In this document: positions 1 to 7,321 of the stretch, one piece after another
Position numbering within the stretch: the stretch's first letter is position 1
Layout: each line of letters begins with the position of its first letter
DNA from: Flavobacterium panici
GTDB lineage: Bacteria > Bacteroidota > Bacteroidia > Flavobacteriales > Flavobacteriaceae
Reading direction: 5' to 3'
Length of the DNA: 64,000 nt
Assembly: GCF_903819335.1 (NCBI RefSeq)
Contig: NZ_CAIJDE010000043.1
Location: 224,556-288,555, forward strand
Program-made: the position numbers and the translations under genes
The notes under the pieces: generated by a model
The model's input: the letters and a program-made list of their open reading frames with translations, nothing else
What the model was told of the DNA's origin: nothing
The model's database searches: none

Positions 1-855
1 CGTAACGTATTGGTTGGTGCACAAAAATCAGTTGAAGTTAATTATTCTGGTATTGAAGAATCTGAAAGAGTAATTTCTCAAAATGGTTTAAAAGTAAAAA
101 TCCATATTACAAAACCTAAAGGTGCTAAAGCTAATGCTCCGGTATTTATCTTCATTCACGGCGGCGGATGGGTTTTAGGAGATTATCCAACTCATAGAAG
201 ATTAGTGAGAGATTTAGTTGTAGAAAGCGGTGCAGTTGCGGTTTTCCCAGACTACACACCTTCTCCGGAAGCTCAATATCCGGTAGCGATTAATGAAATT
301 TATGCAGCGACTCAATGGGTAGCCGAAAACGGAAAACAAATTGGTGTAAACGGTAAAAACCTTGCTGTTGTGGGAAATAGCGTGGGTGGAAATATGACTG
401 CTGCGATTACTTTAATGGCAAAAGATAAAAAAGGTCCACACATTAAATTACAAGTTTTATTATGGCCTGTAACCGATGCTAATTTTGAAACTGAATCTTA
501 TAATTTATATGCTAACGGACGTTTCTTAACTAAAAATATGATGAAATGGTTTTGGGATAATTATTTGCCAGACGCTTCAAAAAGAACAGAAAAATATGCT
601 TCTCCACTTCAGGCAAGTTTAGCAGAATTGAAAGACTTACCTCCTGCACTTGTTCAAACTGCTGAAAATGATGTTTTAAGAGATGAAGGTGAAGCTTATG
701 CCAGAAAATTAAACGAGGCTGGAGTTCCTGTAACTTTAACAAGATACAACGGATTGATTCACGATTACGGACTTTTAAATCCTATTGCAAATGTTCCGGC
801 GATTCAAACTGCAATTCAACAAGCTGCGGTTGTAATTAAAACAACATTGAAATAA
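1..855 (+). CDS. alpha/beta hydrolase (acetyl-esterase/HSL type), 5'-partial
   Basis: Carboxylic-ester hydrolase of the alpha/beta fold, hormone-sensitive-lipase-like branch. Counting from the TTG at 10, an oxyanion-hole HGGGW lies at residues 50-54 and a nucleophile elbow GNSVGG at 122-127 (Ser124). An Asp in AENDVLRDE and a His in GLIHDYG complete the likely triad. The frame is open through base 1 (codons Arg-Asn-Val before the TTG), so the true start lies outside the window. No signal peptide can be judged. A strong hairpin terminator follows at once, so the gene ends its transcription unit. The family is clear; the substrate is not. Confidence 0.9.
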   Translation, partial: RNVLVGAQKSVEVNYSGIEESERVISQNGLKVKIHITKPKGAKANAPVFIFIHGGGWVLGDYPTHRRLVRDLVVESGAVAVFPDYTPSPEAQYPVAINEIYAATQWVAENGKQIGVNGKNLAVVGNSVGGNMTAAITLMAKDKKGPHIKLQVLLWPVTDANFETESYNLYANGRFLTKNMMKWFWDNYLPDASKRTEKYASPLQASLAELKDLPPALVQTAENDVLRDEGEAYARKLNEAGVPVTLTRYNGLIHDYGLLNPIANVPAIQTAIQQAAVVIKTTLK

Positions 856-875
856 GAATTCAGATATTTGAAAAC

Positions 876-909
876 AAAAAGGGATAGAATTAATTTTCTA
901 TCCCTTTTT
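876..909 (+). terminator. Rho-independent-like terminator after the hydrolase
   Basis: Stem AAAAAGGGATAGAA pairs with TTCTATCCCTTTTT across a short AT loop and is followed by a T run. It starts 21 bp after the hydrolase stop codon. Confidence 0.85.
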
Positions 910-958
910 TACTTTACTAATACTTAAAATAGAAGTCTATTTTAAAAAGAAGTTACTG

Positions 959-1087
959 ATGATTACGTTCCAAGTAAATTTTACAGAACTTCTAAAAATA
1001 AAAACAAAAAATCCTGTGGCAAATGTAGAATTTCATTCAGCAGTAAAAATCATTAGAAATGATGATTTCTCATTAAAAAGCCTATAA
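959..1087 (+). other. possible 42-codon ORF or gene relic in an otherwise empty gap
   Basis: The 373-bp gap between the hydrolase and the DoxX gene holds one terminator and this open frame (MITFQVNFTELLKIKTK...). It begins with ATG and ends at TAA. Its mixed composition (VNF, NPVANVEFHS) reads more like protein than random AT-rich DNA, but no ribosome site or family is recognisable. It could be a decayed gene fragment. Nothing else is visible in the gap. Confidence 0.2.
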
Positions 1088-1228
1088 AAAAAGTAATATC
1101 GATTGTGAATTCTCCTTTTTAAACAATTTGAAGCTTAGAATATCGTTATAAAAATGATTTGCCAGCTTTTTTTAGTTGGAAAAACATTCGTTTAATCCCC
1201 CAATTTGACAAATAAATAATATCACAGA

Positions 1229-1663
1229 ATGAAAAACATAACAATATTAGAAGCAGGTTTAGTTTTAAGAATAGTTTTAGGAATAACAATGTTATCAGCA
1301 GTTGCCGACCGATTTGGATTTTGGGGCGCGCCCGGTTCGAATGGTGTTGCATGGGGAAACTGGGAAAATTTTGTTCTTTATACGCAGACACTTAATTCTT
1401 TTGCCAGTAAATCGACTGCCGAAGTATTGGGTGCAATTGCAACAGGTTTTGAAATTCTGTTTTCTGTCTTATTAATCTTTGGTTTCAAAACCAGAATTGC
1501 TGCTTTAGGAACTGCTTTTTTAATGTTGGTTTTTGCATTTGCAATGGCAATTTCTGTTTCGGTAAAAGCGCCTTTTGATTATTCTGTTTTGACAAGTGCT
1601 GCTGCAGCTTTATTGCTTTCTACAATTGGTAAAACTGCTTTTGCTGCTGATAATAAAATATAA
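1229..1663 (+). CDS. DoxX family membrane protein
   Basis: Small (144-residue) integral membrane protein with about four hydrophobic helices, near residues 5-30, 62-86, 90-110 and 115-135. The N-terminal segment GLVLRIVLGITMLSAVADRFG is typical of DoxX/DoxD-like proteins, and the length fits. Proteins of this family sit in the inner membrane and are linked to redox or thiol stress in some bacteria; the role here is unknown. It appears monocistronic: the upstream gene has its own terminator and a repeat element follows. Confidence 0.75.
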   Translation: MKNITILEAGLVLRIVLGITMLSAVADRFGFWGAPGSNGVAWGNWENFVLYTQTLNSFASKSTAEVLGAIATGFEILFSVLLIFGFKTRIAALGTAFLMLVFAFAMAISVSVKAPFDYSVLTSAAAALLLSTIGKTAFAADNKI

Positions 1664-1680
1664 TATTCTGTTATTTTTTT

Positions 1681-1888
1681 AAACACATAGAAACATAGAT
1701 TTTTTTATTCTTGAAAAGAGAAGATTAAAAAAAAACTCGTTTTTTCACACATAGCTTTTCCTGTTTTCGATGAGTAACTTTGTCAAAGTTTAAAACTTTG
1801 ACAAAGTTCTACGCACGCAGCTATGTGTATTAATACAAGTGAAACGCCTTTTACACACAAAGAAAAACTATGTTCCTATGTGTTTAAA
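1681..1888. repeat. MITE-like repeat, copy A, with a 33-bp palindrome in its loop
   Basis: Terminal inverted repeats AAACACATAGAAACATAG (1681-1698) and a one-mismatch complement ending at 1887 bound about 207 bp. A second copy lies at 24096-24231 and shares both ends plus an internal AAGTGAAACGCCTTT. At 1776-1808, near the centre, sits a 33-bp almost perfect palindrome (AACTTTGTCAAAG...) that also occurs, identical, at 4544-4576 and is absent from copy B. This fills the 301-bp gap before the next gene. Confidence 0.75.
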
Positions 1889-1964
1889 AAACATAAAAAA
1901 ACGAAAACGAGATAGACTACTCTATCCCGTTTTGCCCCACAAAATATTTAAAAACACCAATAAC

Positions 1965-2357
1965 CTACAAAAGTGCTTCTACATAGTTTGCGATTTGAGA
2001 ATCAGTTTGGGAATTAAATGACGACTGTACCAATTGGACGGTTAAAAACAAGGTGTCGTCTTTTAATTCCATTTTAACGTCATCATTATTTTCAGAATTT
2101 GTTAAGTGAATGGTGCTCAGTTTTTCCTGCAGCGCTTCTTTTCCCATATCATCAGAACAGATTTTTTTTACGAAAGATTCTAAGTCGTCAAAAACAATAT
2201 CCAGTCTTGATAAAGGATATTGATCATAAGCTGTAAAAGTATTCCAGTCAATATCTACTTTAATATCATAACCTGCTCTTTCTTTTAGCTTTGCTTCAAA
2301 AGCCGGAAGTTTTTCTACTTTAATCGATTCTGCTAAACGTTTTTCTGCTAATCCCAT
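1965..2357 (-). CDS. conserved hypothetical protein (130 aa)
   Basis: Soluble, acidic protein of 130 residues with no signal peptide or membrane segment and no motif I can assign to a characterised family. The composition is balanced and the frame lacks internal stops, so it looks like a real gene. The start at ATG 2357 is preceded on this strand by TAAATTTG (2386-2393), a good match to the Bacteroidota -7 box, giving a short leader. Its gene lies 3' of the TPR membrane protein on the same strand. The final codons run into the spacer next to repeat copy A. Confidence 0.6.
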   Translation of the reverse strand: MGLAEKRLAESIKVEKLPAFEAKLKERAGYDIKVDIDWNTFTAYDQYPLSRLDIVFDDLESFVKKICSDDMGKEALQEKLSTIHLTNSENNDDVKMELKDDTLFLTVQLVQSSFNSQTDSQIANYVEALL

Positions 2358-2440
2358 ATTTAATTTAATTGATTAATTATAGGCGCAAATTTATCTTCCG
2401 CATTTTTATCTGGCATCACTATTTATAGTGATTTTGATTT

Positions 2441-4369
2441 CTAATTTATGACTGATTTATCTGAATCAATTTTGCCTTTATTGGTTATAATTTCGGTTAA
2501 CATTGCCGATTGATATCCCATCATTTTTGCTTTTCGGGCTTCTTTTAGTGCTTTTTCGGGCTGTTTTAATTTATAATACATTTCCCCGAGATTGCACACA
2601 AAAATGGGTTCTTTCGGGTTTATTTCAATTGCTTTTTCAAAATACGGCAGTGATTCTTCATAGCGCAGTTCTCTATCTAAAATACAGCCATAATTATTGT
2701 AGATAAGAGCATTTACAGGAGGTTCATGCTGTGTTTTTGTGAAATAATATTTTCTTTTCTTAAAGCTGGCTTCAAAACCTTTCGTATACCATAATATTCT
2801 GGTTTCAAGAAAATAAGCCGAAGCATATTGAGGATCTATAAGCAATATAGCATTACATGTTTTTTGTGCTTTCTCATAATTTTTGGCAAAAACAAAATCC
2901 CAGCCTTCTTTTAAAAGTGCTCTTTTGGTTTCGTCTTCTTTTTGCTCGAGATGTTCGTCGTCAATTTCTTTTTTTCGATATTCGTCTATTTCAATTTCCC
3001 AGCCTGTGAAAACTATTTTTTTATCGTTTCCAATTACTGTAAAAATTAAATCTTTTACTGCGGCATCTTTAAAATCAAGAGAAAACAAAACCTGGTTTTG
3101 GGATCCTGCTGCCAGAACTTCTTCAATTTTCTGGTTTAATTTTTGAACATCAATATGCACTCGCATCCACGTTCGTAAATAAGATCCTCGATGTACAAAA
3201 ATGATTTTTCTGGGTAAATGTCTTAAAGCCGCTTCTGCAATAGCTTCTTTTTCTATTTTATAATATTTAAAATAATTGTCGTTTATTTCCAGATAATTGC
3301 GTTTGTCTAAACCTTCAAATTCTAAATTCCAAACTACAAGTTTATCTTTTAATTCAAAACGTTCCTGAATGTCATTGGAGTTTTTTATTCTTTTAATTAA
3401 CTGAGAAAAACGTTCTTCGTTATCATAAAATCTATGACAACGTCGGTTTGATATAATTTTTTCTTGTTTTTGTTCTTCCGTTATTTCAGTTTCATTATTG
3501 GCTTCAAAGTCCAGTAAAACCATATCGTCGTTGTATAATTTAAAGCCTCCTTTTTGGTAAATATGAAGATAGATTCGCTTTGATTTTTTACCTCTAATAT
3601 TTTTGGGTTCATCTAACGGATATTTCTCTTCTTCAAGCTCTAACTTCTCCATAGGAAACGGAACATCGATTTTATAATACCGATCTTCAATTATAGAAAA
3701 CCATGACATTTGAAAACGGTCTGCATCAAACGGAATATGAATTAAACCGGAAAAAGCTGATTGGTTTAAATGATAATATTTTGATTGTGTTTCCATTTCT
3801 GAAAGTTCTTCTTCAGAATAAAAACAAATATTATTCTCCAGTTTTATATCTGAAATTACATGTTTTGAAGAATTAACAAATGCAATCGAATCAATATGCA
3901 TTAAAAGTTCGCGATCGTGAAAAACACTAAAAGTGGCTTTAAAATAAGTACTGGCCAGATTGACTTGTGCGTAATGATTTGAGCCAAAATAATGTGTATA
4001 ATAAACCAGCGGAGTACCAAGTAAAACGGCAAGCCATATTGAAAAATACAAGCCATTAAAAGTTCCTGTTTTTTGATACGTAACCAAAGCATAAACACCA
4101 TAATCGACAAAAAGCAGCAATGCGGTTATCATAATCACACCAAACACAAATTCTAAACTGATACTGGCACTGGATCTTCCGTAATAATAAAAGTAAAAAT
4201 AACCGCACCAGGCAATGGCAGCATTAAAAAACACCGCAAATCCAAGTCCGAGGAAATACAATAGAAAATAACTTATAAGCGCGGCAACAAACAATAATCC
4301 GACAGGAAAGAAAATTTCTCCGCTAAAATAGACGGGATCAACTCTTTTATACGAACGGTAATTTTTCAT
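2441..4369 (-). CDS. membrane protein with C-terminal tetratricopeptide repeats
   Basis: 642-residue protein. The first ~125 residues hold four or so hydrophobic helices (for example LLFVAALISYFLLYFLGLGF). A long polar middle region follows with no family I recognise. TPR-like helices occupy roughly 500-625 (WDFVFAKNYEKAQKTCNAIL, YNNYGCILDRELRYEESLPY, CNLGEMYYKLKQPEKALKEA). TPRs mediate protein-protein contacts, so a membrane-anchored scaffold is a reasonable inference. On this strand TACATTTG (4395-4402) matches the -7 promoter box just upstream of the start. It may be co-transcribed with the 130-residue gene 83 bp downstream, although that gene has its own -7 box. Confidence 0.75.
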   Translation of the reverse strand: MKNYRSYKRVDPVYFSGEIFFPVGLLFVAALISYFLLYFLGLGFAVFFNAAIAWCGYFYFYYYGRSSASISLEFVFGVIMITALLLFVDYGVYALVTYQKTGTFNGLYFSIWLAVLLGTPLVYYTHYFGSNHYAQVNLASTYFKATFSVFHDRELLMHIDSIAFVNSSKHVISDIKLENNICFYSEEELSEMETQSKYYHLNQSAFSGLIHIPFDADRFQMSWFSIIEDRYYKIDVPFPMEKLELEEEKYPLDEPKNIRGKKSKRIYLHIYQKGGFKLYNDDMVLLDFEANNETEITEEQKQEKIISNRRCHRFYDNEERFSQLIKRIKNSNDIQERFELKDKLVVWNLEFEGLDKRNYLEINDNYFKYYKIEKEAIAEAALRHLPRKIIFVHRGSYLRTWMRVHIDVQKLNQKIEEVLAAGSQNQVLFSLDFKDAAVKDLIFTVIGNDKKIVFTGWEIEIDEYRKKEIDDEHLEQKEDETKRALLKEGWDFVFAKNYEKAQKTCNAILLIDPQYASAYFLETRILWYTKGFEASFKKRKYYFTKTQHEPPVNALIYNNYGCILDRELRYEESLPYFEKAIEINPKEPIFVCNLGEMYYKLKQPEKALKEARKAKMMGYQSAMLTEIITNKGKIDSDKSVIN

Positions 4370-4475
4370 GATCTTTATTCTTCAATTTTAACCGCAAATG
4401 TAAAAGTTCGTTATAGCGGAGGAGTCATTATAAATGATGATTTTTTTAATTGTTAATTGTAAATGGTGAATTGTG

Positions 4476-4618
4476 AGTTTTCAGTCGCAGTTTTCAGTCG
4501 CAGTTTTCAGTCGCAGTTTTCAGTCGCAGTTTTCAGTCGCTTTAACTTTGTCAAAGTTTAAAACTTTGACAAAGTTTTTGAGCACCAAGACTGAAAACTG
4601 AGACTGCGACTGAAAACT
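4476..4618. repeat. five 13-bp tandem repeats forming one arm of a hairpin with a 33-bp palindrome in the loop
   Basis: AGTTTTCAGTCGC occurs five times in perfect register (4476-4488, 4489-4501, 4502-4514, 4515-4527, 4528-4540). The complementary sequence, including GCGACTGAAAACT, lies at 4589-4618. Between them, at 4544-4576, is the same 33-bp palindrome found at 1776-1808. This occupies most of the 339-bp gap between the divergent TPR and TauE genes. Confidence 0.85.
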
Positions 4619-4708
4619 AAAAAAACATTTTTAAGGTATATTTAAGGTCGTAAACTCATTCCGAACAAATATGTATTCGTAAATTAGCATCAAACAAAAT
4701 TTATCTTA

Positions 4709-5545
4709 ATGACAGTACTTACTTTTACCCTGATAATGCTGCTTGGTGCTTTTTTAGCTGGCTTTATTGGTTCATTATCAGGCTTGGGCGGAGGTATAAT
4801 AATTATTCCGCTTCTCACAATTATTCTTGGTGTTGATATTCATTATGCAATTGGAGCCGCTTTAGTTTCGGTAATTGCGACTTCTTCGGGTTCTGCGGCG
4901 GCTTATGTTAAGGAAGGAATTACCAATATGCGCCTCGGGATTTTTCTGGAAATCGCAACAACAATCGGAGCCGTTTGCGGTGCTTTACTTTCTACCATTG
5001 CTCCTACTTCATTCATCGCTGTTTTATTCGGACTTACGTTGATTTTTTCGGCTATAAATTCGCTTCGCAAAAAAGAAGAACATATTGTTTTAGAATCAAG
5101 TCCGCTGGCTAAAAGCTTAAAACTTCAGGGAACTTACCCAACGCACGACGGACAAGTCGTGAGCTACGGAACTAAAAATGTTATTGGCGGTTTCAGTATG
5201 ATGGGAATTGCCGGAATGATGTCTGGTTTACTAGGAATTGGTTCTGGTGCTTTTAAAGTTATTGCGATGGATAATATTATGCGAATTCCGTTTAAAGTTT
5301 CTACCACAACCAGCAATTTTATGATGGGTGTTACAGCAATGGCGAGTTCTGTAATTTACATTCAAAAAGGATATATCGAACCGGGAATTTGTATGCCGGT
5401 TGTTATTGGCGTTTTGTTTGGCGCAATGGCAGGAGCAAAAATTTTGGTTAGAACAAATCCTAAAAAACTTAGAATATTTTTCGCATGCTTGATTTTTGTG
5501 TTAGCAGTTAATATGATTTATAATGGACTTAATGGAAAAATCTAA
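4709..5545 (+). CDS. TauE/SafE family sulfite/organic-anion exporter
   Basis: 278-residue integral membrane protein with the glycine-rich first helix typical of TauE/SafE (FLAGFIGSLSGLGGGIIIIP) and about eight helices. A second glycine-rich stretch (MMSGLLGIGSGAFKV) begins the C-terminal half, as expected for the internal repeat of this family. Members export sulfite, sulfoacetate or related anions; the substrate here is not evident. The stop overlaps the start of the following DUF1634 gene, which implies coupled translation. TauE-DUF1634 pairs are common, so the two probably act together in the inner membrane. Confidence 0.88.
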   Translation: MTVLTFTLIMLLGAFLAGFIGSLSGLGGGIIIIPLLTIILGVDIHYAIGAALVSVIATSSGSAAAYVKEGITNMRLGIFLEIATTIGAVCGALLSTIAPTSFIAVLFGLTLIFSAINSLRKKEEHIVLESSPLAKSLKLQGTYPTHDGQVVSYGTKNVIGGFSMMGIAGMMSGLLGIGSGAFKVIAMDNIMRIPFKVSTTTSNFMMGVTAMASSVIYIQKGYIEPGICMPVVIGVLFGAMAGAKILVRTNPKKLRIFFACLIFVLAVNMIYNGLNGKI

Positions 5546-5939
5546 AGTTATGACGCACGAAAAATTTGGAGAAAAAGATTTTCAAACCATTATTGGAAAC
5601 TTATTACGCTATGGCGTTTGGATTTCATTATCAGTAGCTTTTATTGGCGGAATCGTTTATTTGATGCACCACGGAAATGACATTGAAGATTATTCTGTTT
5701 TTAAAGAAAATGACCGAAATATATTTGAAGTAATTTCGTCGGTTGTAAATGGTGTAATTTCGGGAAGCGGCGAATTTTTAATCTTCTTCGGAATCATATT
5801 ATTGTTTTTAACTCCCGTTTTCAGGGTTTTACTTTCTCTTTTCTCTTTTTTGATCGAGAAAGATTATTTATATGTAGTGATCACGCTGATTGTTATTCTG
5901 ATTATTATAACTAGTATTTCATTTGGGTTTTCACATTAG
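5523..5939 (+). CDS. DUF1634 family membrane protein
   Basis: 138-residue protein with three hydrophobic helices (about 30-48, 82-108 and 115-135). It matches the small DUF1634 family usually encoded next to TauE-type exporters. The first ATG at 5523 overlaps the upstream gene by 23 bp; an in-frame ATG at 5532 is an equally good start. The overlap suggests translational coupling and a shared function, perhaps as an accessory subunit of the exporter, but no biochemical role is established. Confidence 0.8.
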   Translation: MDLMEKSKVMTHEKFGEKDFQTIIGNLLRYGVWISLSVAFIGGIVYLMHHGNDIEDYSVFKENDRNIFEVISSVVNGVISGSGEFLIFFGIILLFLTPVFRVLLSLFSFLIEKDYLYVVITLIVILIIITSISFGFSH

Positions 5940-6051
5940 AAAATTTTAGATTTTAGATTTTAGAATGTAGATTTTGGAATTTGGGATTTGGGGTTTAAAA
6001 ATTGGAATTTGATATTGATATTAACATTGTCATTGAAATTTAGAAAAATTT

Positions 6052-7072
6052 ATGGAAATAGGAATCGATAGTTTTGCTTCGGCAATGTACGGCGACAGCA
6101 ATACTTTGAGTAGTGTTGACGCGATGGAACAACTGCTGCAGAGAATTGAGTTTGCAGATCAGGCTGGATTGGATGTTTTTGGAATTGGAGAACATCATAA
6201 AAAAGAATTTCTGGATTCGGCAACAGCAGTAATTTTGAGTGCGGCTGCGGCTCGAACAAAAAATATTCGTTTGGCAAGTGCGGTGACGGTTCTAAGTGCC
6301 GCCGATCCTGTACGCGTTTATCAAAGTTTTGCGACATTGGATTTAATTTCAAAAGGCAGAGCCGAAATTGTTGTCGGGCGCGGATCTGCTATTGAAGCTT
6401 ATCCGCTTTTTGGATATGACCTTAAGGATTATGATGCGCTTTTTAAGGAGAAACTTGAATTGCTTTTGCAGGTTAGAGATAACGAATTTATAACTTGGTA
6501 CGGAAAATTTCGTCCTGAACTGAATAATCTTCCGGTTTACCCGAGAGCTTTACAGGAAAAAATGCCGATTTGGCTTGGTGTTGGCGGAACTCCGGAATCT
6601 TTTGTAAGAGCCGGAAGTTTAGGATTGCCTTTAATGGTTGCCGTTATTGGCGGACAAACACATCGTTTTAGACCTTTGATTGATTTATACCGTGAAGCCG
6701 GAAAAGCGACTGGTTTTAAACCGCACGAATTAAAAGTTGGACTGCATTCGCCGGGATACGTTTCGAATACAACCGAAAAAGCTGTTGAAGAATATTATCC
6801 GGGTTATGCCGAATTGTGGACAAAATTAGGATATGAGAGAGGCTGGCCTCCGGTAACAAAAGGTAAATTTGACGGATTAATTGATGATTTGGGTGTTTTA
6901 ATTGTGGGAAGTCCTGAAAGAGCTGGAGAAAATTTTACGTCACAGCGAAGCGCTTGGCGGTGTTGAAAGATTTACGTTCCAAATGGACAACGCGGGATTA
7001 ACGCATTCTCAATTAATGAACGCCATAGAACTCATCGGAACAAAACTAATTCCTTTGATTAAGAAAGGGTAA
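6052..7072 (+). pseudogene. LLM-class flavin-dependent oxidoreductase, frameshifted near the C terminus
   Basis: Bacterial-luciferase-like monooxygenase of the Atu2307-like group. The N terminus MEIGIDSFASAMYGD, GIGEHHKKEF, the RLASAVTVLSAADPVRVYQ strand and GRAEIVVGRGS are typical flavin-fold elements. The uninterrupted frame stops at 6966 after an unrelated tail (TSQRSAWRC). The expected C terminus (EKILRHSEALGGVERFTFQ...KLIPLIKKG) continues in another frame to the TAA at 7072. Removing one A from the run at 6917-6919 restores SPEELEKILRHSEAL. The gene is therefore a recent frameshift mutant or carries a sequencing error; the truncated product would lose about 45 residues. Confidence 0.85.
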
Positions 7073-7092
7073 TACTTTGTGTAGTTTTTGGG

Positions 7093-7198
7093 CCACAGAT
7101 TACACGGATTAAACGGATTTACGCTGGTTCTTTTTTATCTAACGTATGGAAAATATAAAACTGCGTAAATCCGTTTAATCCGTCAAATCCGTGGGCAA
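7093..7198. repeat. intergenic inverted repeat (CCACAGATT/GGATTAAA family)
   Basis: Left arm around CACGGATTAAACGGATTTACGC and right arm GCGTAAATCCGTTTAATCCG form a hairpin of about 105 bp. Members of the same family occur at 12594-12712, 45771-45923, 51968-52135 and 52456-52847. It lies between the frameshifted monooxygenase and the terminator of the TonB receptor. Confidence 0.75.
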
Positions 7199-7250
7199 AT
7201 TTTCAAAAAAACTTTGAACCTTGCCGCTCTGAACCTTTGAACCTATAAAA

Positions 7251-7282
7251 AAGAAAGCATCCGTTTTAGCGGATGCTTTCTT
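7251..7282. terminator. bidirectional terminator
   Basis: AAGAAAGCATCCG pairs perfectly with CGGATGCTTTCTT around a six-base loop, with T runs on both sides. It serves the leftward TonB receptor gene and may also stop transcription from the monooxygenase gene. Confidence 0.85.
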
Positions 7283-7321
7283 TTTTAATTGTAATTTTTC
7301 AACTAGAACAATCAAATATTT

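Noticed and set aside
1839..2021. 60-codon plus-strand frame
   Set aside because: It begins inside the MITE-like repeat and runs antisense into the 130-residue gene; the product is lysine-rich noise.
4476..4540. Possible CRISPR or iteron origin
   Set aside because: The 13-bp units abut without spacers and lie in a hairpin arm; no replication gene or DnaA-type boxes are adjacent.
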